A stretch of DNA of 64,000 nucleotides from Gp7-AA10 sp035636095. Its GTDB lineage: Bacteria > Acidobacteriota > Thermoanaerobaculia > Gp7-AA8. A program made the position numbers and the translations under genes. The notes beneath the pieces were generated by a model, which did no database searches, was not told where the DNA came from, and worked only from the letters and a program-made list of their open reading frames with translations. The stretch spans positions 1 to 64,000 of the forward strand of contig DASPZU010000025.1 of NCBI GenBank assembly GCA_035636095.1, read 5' to 3'. This document shows, piece after piece, positions 60,111 through 64,000 of the stretch; position 1 is the stretch's first letter, and each line of letters begins with the position of its first letter.

Positions 60111-60197
60111 AGGCAGAAGGCAGAAAGCAGAAGGCAGAAAGCAGAAGGCAGAAGGAATGATTGACTTCTGCCTTCTGCTTTCTACCTTCTGCCTTCC
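60111..60197. repeat. inverted repeat of GGCAGAA oligomers (family I)
   Basis: Starting on the mglA stop codon, (AAGGCAGAAGGCAGAAAGCAG)n on the left is answered by CTTCTGCCTTCTGCTTTC...CTTCTGCCTTCC on the right over a short AATGATTGA centre. It ends two bases before tRNA-Ser. It may terminate mglA transcription; it also separates mglA from the tRNA. Confidence 0.8.
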
Positions 60198-60199
60198 AA

Positions 60200-60291
60200 G
60201 GAGGAGTGGTCGAGTGGTTTAAGGCAGCGGTCTTGAAAACCGCCGTACCGGGTGACCGGTACCGTGGGTTCGAATCCCACCTCCTCCGCCA
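60200..60291 (+). tRNA. tRNA-Ser (anticodon UGA)
   Basis: A 92-base tRNA with encoded CCA. Acceptor GGAGGAG pairs with CTCCTCC, discriminator G, CCA at 60289-60291. The anticodon arm GCGGT-CTTGAAA-ACCGC has TGA at 60234-60236. The long variable arm (TACCGGGTGACCGGTA) and the GTGGGTTCGAATCCCAC T-arm are those of a class II serine tRNA reading UCN codons. Confidence 0.97.
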
Positions 60292-60299
60292 ATGCAGCA

Positions 60300-60992
60300 T
60301 CAGTTCAGCTTGAAATTCATCGTCAGGTTAAGAACCACATCGACCGGCTTTCCGTTCAGAGTCGCCGGCGCGAACTGCCACTGCCTCGCGGCATCGACGG
60401 CCCCTTCGGCCAAGCCAGAAGCGAATTGTCTCCTGACCACGACTTGTCGCACTGCGCCGGTTTTGTCGATGAGGAGCTGGAGAACCACGATCCCTTTGAC
60501 TCTGTTCATCCGCGCCTCTAATGGATAAGCAGGCTCGACCCGCTTGATGACTTGCGGCGCCTTTACGTCGTGGCCGACCTCATACGCGCCGGAGGCATTC
60601 ATCTCCAAGGCGTGCGAAGGTCCCCGCCAGCCGACGCGCAGTGAATCGACCATCGCGCCCTGACCGTCGATGATGACGAAATCGGCGGCGCGGAAATCGG
60701 CGTCGGCAAGATCCACATACAGCAGGATGGTGAGCTCATATCGCAAGCCATTTTTTTCCATCGTCGACACGAGTTTTGAATCGTCGCCCGCGAGATGCGG
60801 CTGCCAGATGACGGTATGCGTCGAGAGATCGGTAATCGAGGCGTCGCACTCTGCCTTGTCGTTCGCGAGCTCACGGACGTCGAGCGCAATGGAATATCTC
60901 TCTCCGCGCGCTTCGAGTTTGTACGCGCCCTGGATTTGAGCGAACGCCGAAGCAGCGACGAAGGCAACGAACAAAATGAGTGCGTTTCGCAT
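60300..60992 (-). CDS. TonB C-terminal domain protein with signal peptide
   Basis: A 230-aa exported protein. MRNALILFVAFVAASAFAQ is a cleavable signal peptide rather than the uncleaved anchor of classical TonB. The N-terminal 120 residues are a beta-rich domain I do not recognise. Residues about 140-230 are a TonB C-domain: PQVIKRVEPAYPLEARMNRVKGIVVLQLLIDKTGAVRQVVV and AARQWQFAPATLNGKPV. Periplasmic TonB-like proteins of this sort are common in Acidobacteriota and Bacteroidota; the partner receptor is unknown. It ends eight bases from the tRNA gene, convergent. Confidence 0.85.
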   Translation of the reverse strand: MRNALILFVAFVAASAFAQIQGAYKLEARGERYSIALDVRELANDKAECDASITDLSTHTVIWQPHLAGDDSKLVSTMEKNGLRYELTILLYVDLADADFRAADFVIIDGQGAMVDSLRVGWRGPSHALEMNASGAYEVGHDVKAPQVIKRVEPAYPLEARMNRVKGIVVLQLLIDKTGAVRQVVVRRQFASGLAEGAVDAARQWQFAPATLNGKPVDVVLNLTMNFKLN

Positions 60993-61041
60993 CGGCAACA
61001 TCCGGCGCAATTCTGCGCGCGTACGAATTTTCTGGCAATCG

Positions 61042-62403
61042 TCAGCGCGGCCATGGGGTGGGATCCATCAAGGTCCCAATCGTCTGTCGATATGGATTGC
61101 CCGCGCTCCTGCTGAATCGCTCGATCGACCTCTGGAACATGCCGAGGATTTCGCGCGAGCGACGGTCCGCGAGCCGTGCGATCTGTACGGACGAGGCTTG
61201 CAACGTCAAGTCCGCCTCCGCGTGCCGCCGCCGCGACCATTCATCGACGTCGCTGACTTCCATCGGAATGTTGATCAAGCCCTTTCGCAGATCTTCATCC
61301 AGATCGCGAAAGGTCGAACACCACGCCAGCGCGTCGATCAAGGCCGGGACATCTTCTGCCCGCGCCCGTGATCCGGTCACGATCAACATCAGCTCCACCG
61401 ACAGATGAAACGTTCGACGGAGGTGTTCGTCGATCTCTTCGGATGTCCACCTTGCGGAGTCGAGAACGCGCTCGCGATCGCGCCGCATCTCGTGGACCAG
61501 CGCGATGAATGCATTTTCGGCGTCGAGCCTGCGCAGTTCCTCGAACAACACAGTCGAGGAGAAGTTTCTCGACAGGAACTCGTCGACGACTTCCAGCGGT
61601 TCGCGTTTCGATTTGCGATCGCCGTCGAGCAAGTCATCAATCCATTGGGCCGTGCAGAAAGCGACGCGAACGACGCGGAGCTCGCGCCAATGCAGCAGAG
61701 ACGGCCCCCAGATTGCCGCGAAGATGACCACGTACCGCCTGTGCCGCATTGAGAAGCGAGCGCACTGCTCGAGGCACCACAGCTCGGTCCACAGCAGTCG
61801 CCGCTTCTCACGATTTTGCAGCGGAACGTAAATCGAGCGGAGGCAGATGGCGGCCAGTGCCGCTCCGCTGGCGAGATCGAGCAGGTGGTGTTCCCAGATC
61901 AACCATGCCGATGCGCTGACGGCCAGGCACCACGCCGCGAGAAGCAGTCGCACCGGGAGTCGCGATCGAGATCCGTAGGCCCATGCCGCCGTGCATGCGA
62001 AGGCCACATGGAGCGACGGGAATTGATTCGATTGCAGGTTGAGCGTGTCGGCGAAGCGAAAGATGGTGCCGATCCATCCGGGCGTCGGCGGCCGCACGAA
62101 GGCCGTCGTCTGCGGCATCAGGAGGAAGAAGACGCTCGCGACGATGGTCTCCACGCACAACGTAAAGAAGATCGGCGTGATCGCATCGCGGCTCGGGAAA
62201 CGAAGGGGCGCCAGCATCAACGCGGGGATGATGGTCAGATACAAAATCGCGGCGGCGGGGATGAACGGCACGCGCGATTCAAACGCGAAGTGCCATGTGG
62301 CCGGAAGCGTGCCGTGGATCGTCGCGAGCCACGAGGCTCCGCTGTAACAGATTCCGAAAAGTGCCGAAAAGAATATGAAGAGCGGAATCGTCTCTCGCTT
62401 CAC
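61042..62403 (-). CDS. PAP2 phosphatase fused to squalene/phytoene-synthase-like domain
   Basis: A 453-aa two-part protein. Residues 1-200 have six hydrophobic helices and a PAP2-type active site of the AUR1/PAP2_3 kind: NQFPSLHVAFA and LIWEHHLLDLASGAAL (His172, Asp176). Residues about 205-450 are helical and show both Asp motifs of head-to-head prenyl synthases: WIDDLLDGD (Asp256-Asp260) and TFRDLDEDLRKGLINIP (like the RDVxED...P motif). One reading is that it condenses prenyl diphosphates at the membrane and removes a phosphate. GTG 62403 overlaps the desaturase stop (GTGA), preferred over ATG 62427. It lies downstream of a desaturase in the same operon. Confidence 0.75.
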   Translation of the reverse strand: MKRETIPLFIFFSALFGICYSGASWLATIHGTLPATWHFAFESRVPFIPAAAILYLTIIPALMLAPLRFPSRDAITPIFFTLCVETIVASVFFLLMPQTTAFVRPPTPGWIGTIFRFADTLNLQSNQFPSLHVAFACTAAWAYGSRSRLPVRLLLAAWCLAVSASAWLIWEHHLLDLASGAALAAICLRSIYVPLQNREKRRLLWTELWCLEQCARFSMRHRRYVVIFAAIWGPSLLHWRELRVVRVAFCTAQWIDDLLDGDRKSKREPLEVVDEFLSRNFSSTVLFEELRRLDAENAFIALVHEMRRDRERVLDSARWTSEEIDEHLRRTFHLSVELMLIVTGSRARAEDVPALIDALAWCSTFRDLDEDLRKGLINIPMEVSDVDEWSRRRHAEADLTLQASSVQIARLADRRSREILGMFQRSIERFSRSAGNPYRQTIGTLMDPTPWPR

Positions 62404-63218
62404 GGCAGCGGCCTCGGTCCCCGCCACATCATCAAGTACATTCTCCAGAAGGCCGGCCTCTCAACGTCCCCACCGACGAAGCGGCCGAGGTGAAGCCAGG
62501 GGACGTGAGGATTCTGATGGTGGGCGAGGTGGTGGTGGTAGTTGAGAAAGAAGAGTCGCGTGATCGGATTCACGCGCAGATTCCACGCGCCGGTTTGCGC
62601 ATCGAGCGGCGAAAAAGCGTGATCGGCGTACTGCAGCGAGCTCCAATTGATCGCGAAGGCCGCGTAACAAGCGAGCCAGCCGGACCACCGAAGATGCAGC
62701 ATCGAAAAAAGAAGCACCTGAAAGGCGGCGGTGAACAGCACTTCCATCCGGATCCTGCTTTTGGGCGCGTTTTCGACGTTTGAAAAAATCGAAGCGCCGC
62801 CGGTCTGCCGCGCCAGCCGCGATGCGCTGGAGCTCAGCCAAGGCTTGGTGAAGAGCGACGGCCAGATGGCGTACGCCACTGCGCCCACCGGAAGAAAAAT
62901 CCAATAGACACCGGTCAGGATCGCGTACCACTGCGCCCGCTTGAGCAGCGGACGATCCGCCGGATCGATGTAATCGAAGTGCTCGGCAATTCTGTTGTGC
63001 GCGTGATGCGCCAGATGAAACACGCGTTGGATCGAAAGACTGGTCGGAAAGAAGGCCGCCGCCGCGACTCCGATCAACTCGTTCAGGCGGCTGTCCTGAT
63101 GCGCGATGCGATGCACCGACTCGTGGAGCAGCGAGAAAACGGTGTTGTTCACCATCGAAAACACGCATGCCGCCAGGATGACTTGCCAGGCGCGGCCGTG
63201 CGATGACAGCCACAACAT
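62400..63218 (-). CDS. fatty acid desaturase family membrane protein
   Basis: A 272-aa (from ATG) membrane di-iron desaturase/hydroxylase. The three His boxes are HESVH (from His32), HLAHHAHN and HHHLAHHQNPHVPW. The frame stays open upstream to a CTG at 63287 that overlaps the previous stop as CTGA with AAGAGGA before it; the added residues (SLRIPGTLNVGLLVTAESI) look like a missing first membrane helix. So the real start may be that CTG (295 aa). The substrate may be a lipid or isoprenoid, given the fusion protein encoded directly after it. The end overlaps that gene (GTGA). Confidence 0.87.
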   Translation of the reverse strand: MLWLSSHGRAWQVILAACVFSMVNNTVFSLLHESVHRIAHQDSRLNELIGVAAAAFFPTSLSIQRVFHLAHHAHNRIAEHFDYIDPADRPLLKRAQWYAILTGVYWIFLPVGAVAYAIWPSLFTKPWLSSSASRLARQTGGASIFSNVENAPKSRIRMEVLFTAAFQVLLFSMLHLRWSGWLACYAAFAINWSSLQYADHAFSPLDAQTGAWNLRVNPITRLFFLNYHHHLAHHQNPHVPWLHLGRFVGGDVERPAFWRMYLMMWRGPRPLP

Positions 63219-63283
63219 CGCGCAGCAGATCGACTCCGCTGTGACCAGGAGGCCGACGTTGAGCGTGCCCGGGATCCGCAGGC

Positions 63284-63877
63284 TCAGGCGGTCCTCTTAC
63301 GCCGGATGAACATGCCCAGGAGAAGCCCGACGATGAGGCTCACCACGGCGGCCACGATCCCGGCTGCCATCAGAAAATGCTTGATCCCGCGATCGATCGG
63401 ATTGTTGAAGACGTTGGTGGAGTAATGAAAGCTGGCGATCAGCCAGCGATCGCCTTGCCGGACCAGGGTGCAGCTCCAGCGGCCGTCGATGTCGAACTTC
63501 TGGCCATTGGTAAGGTCGTAGTGATCCTTGGAGCTGCCGTACGCGATGCCGGTATCGTCGCCGTAAAGGATGGTGAGCGCGTCGGCTTCGAACGACGTGT
63601 TCACGCTTTTCACGATGTGACCGGGCGCGCGCATCATCTTCTCGAAATACGCCCGGATCTGTTCCCGCCCTCGGCAGACGTCTCCGTTCATGGTGGTGAA
63701 GACGATGTCGGGAGTGACGTTGGCGACGATGGTGTCGACATCGCCCTCGTTGAGAGCCTTCGACATCGTGGTCTTGAGTTGGCGCAGCGCCTGATGGACG
63801 GCGTGATTCGGCTCCTCAATCGCGAAGCCGCCGGCCGCGGTGAGAAAGAGAAACAGCGTCAGAAACAACTTCTTCAT
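63284..63877 (-). CDS. SnoaL-like/NTF2-fold protein with signal peptide and C-terminal membrane helix
   Basis: A 197-aa exported protein. MKKLFLTLFLFLTAAGGFAIE is a signal peptide. Residues about 25-145 fit the SnoaL/DUF4440 cone fold: LRQLKTTMSKALNEGDVDTIVANVTPDIVFTTMNGDVCRGREQI and WSCTLVRQGDRWLIASFHYS. A final hydrophobic helix (about 165-190) and IRRKRTA suggest an inner-membrane anchor. ATG 63877 is preceded by GGAGG. Its TGA overlaps the possible CTG start of the desaturase. Function unknown; its location suggests an accessory role to the lipid operon. Confidence 0.75.
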   Translation of the reverse strand: MKKLFLTLFLFLTAAGGFAIEEPNHAVHQALRQLKTTMSKALNEGDVDTIVANVTPDIVFTTMNGDVCRGREQIRAYFEKMMRAPGHIVKSVNTSFEADALTILYGDDTGIAYGSSKDHYDLTNGQKFDIDGRWSCTLVRQGDRWLIASFHYSTNVFNNPIDRGIKHFLMAAGIVAAVVSLIVGLLLGMFIRRKRTA

Positions 63878-64000
63878 CGTCCCTCCGGTACGCAGGAAGC
63901 TCACAAAGATGGCGGTAGCAGGCGCTGATGGTTGGATCGTGCGGGTCGACGTAGCTTGCGGGAAAACGGATTCCGCGCAGCGCTTTCAGATCGCGACGCA
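63816..64000 (-). CDS. possible 3' end of an upstream gene, cut by window edge
   Basis: From 64000 leftward one minus frame stays open to a TGA at 63816 and reads LKALRGIRFPASYVDPHDP then TISACYRHLCELPAYRRDDE, which looks protein-like. The overlap of 62 bases with the SnoaL-like gene is longer than usual here, so the call is weak; no family is recognised. Confidence 0.25.
   Translation of the reverse strand, partial: RRDLKALRGIRFPASYVDPHDPTISACYRHLCELPAYRRDDEEVVSDAVSLSHRGRRLRD

Noticed and set aside
60111..60197. CRISPR array
   Set aside because: The repeats are 7-8 bases, without regular spacers, and form an inverted repeat; no cas genes in the window.

Overview
The window is a chromosomal segment of a high-GC, diderm (Gram-negative) bacterium. 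It carries lipid A/Kdo and lipid-transport genes (waaA, mlaE/mlaF), TonB-type outer-membrane uptake, a Tat translocase subunit, the C5 heme pathway and the DXP isoprenoid pathway. An MglA-type GTPase, a glycosyltransferase fused to a secreted-type beta domain, an M61 peptidase with a PDZ domain and tandem secreted amidohydrolases together recall Acidobacteriota or a related soil/sediment lineage. That placement is an inference; there is no rRNA in the window. Genes are tightly packed, with many ATGA, GTGA or TGATG start/stop overlaps. No insertion sequence, prophage, CRISPR array or rRNA was seen; one tRNA-Ser is present.

Layout. 1-1208 (-): Kdo transferase waaA, cut by the window edge. 1263-4392 (+): LTA-synthase-like phosphotransferase and hflX. 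4475-8237 (+): kamA, two ATP-grasp ligases and a GNAT acetyltransferase in one run, probably making a beta-lysine derivative. 8234-12657 (+): heme genes (CcsA/HemX-like, hemA, hemC, cobA-hemD fusion). 12636-16225 (+): large membrane glycosyltransferase-like protein and a phosphopantetheinyl transferase. 16206-24984: TatT-like protein, small lipoprotein, fmt-rsmB, GH15 glucoamylase, HU, dNTPase, GNAT, PhzF, PuuD-like membrane protein. 25049-28359 (+): SDR, alr, mlaE, mlaF. 28324-28983: a one-gene PKD cassette between 48-bp direct repeats. 29036-33054: M61 peptidase, lipoprotein, xseA-xseB. 33167-37160 (+): ispA, dxs, a hypothetical, tlyA. 37172-42829: rfbD, tatA, pcrA, SDR, three small envelope genes. 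42979-46092: DinB remnant, then a minus-strand operon of a frameshifted membrane gene, winged-helix regulator, 45-aa membrane peptide and second GH15 enzyme, headed by a palindromic operator candidate. 46095-50747 (-): FAD/Fe-S 2-hydroxyacid dehydrogenase and pyruvate-oxidase-like enzyme. 50781-54797 (-): vitamin B12 locus with cobalamin riboswitch, btuB, DUF6580-type membrane protein, BtuF-like protein and a DUF71 ATP pyrophosphatase. 54845-59140 (-): three amidohydrolases. 59190-60291 (+): MglA-type GTPase and tRNA-Ser(UGA). 60300-64000 (-): TonB-domain protein, PAP2/squalene-synthase-like fusion, desaturase, SnoaL-like protein.

The strongest recurring oddity is a population of short palindromic or oligomer-repeat elements from several unrelated families. 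Some lie between genes. Others sit in frame inside protein genes: the hflX G4-G5 loop, an ATP-grasp linker, the pcrA C-terminal linker, the signal peptide of an amidohydrolase, the 3' end of tlyA and the 5' end of the LTA-synthase-like gene. This resembles the way Rickettsia palindromic elements enter coding sequence. Other candidates for new biology are the kamA/ATP-grasp/GNAT operon, the PAP2/prenyl-synthase fusion with its desaturase, and the direct-repeat-flanked PKD cassette at the 3' end of mlaF.
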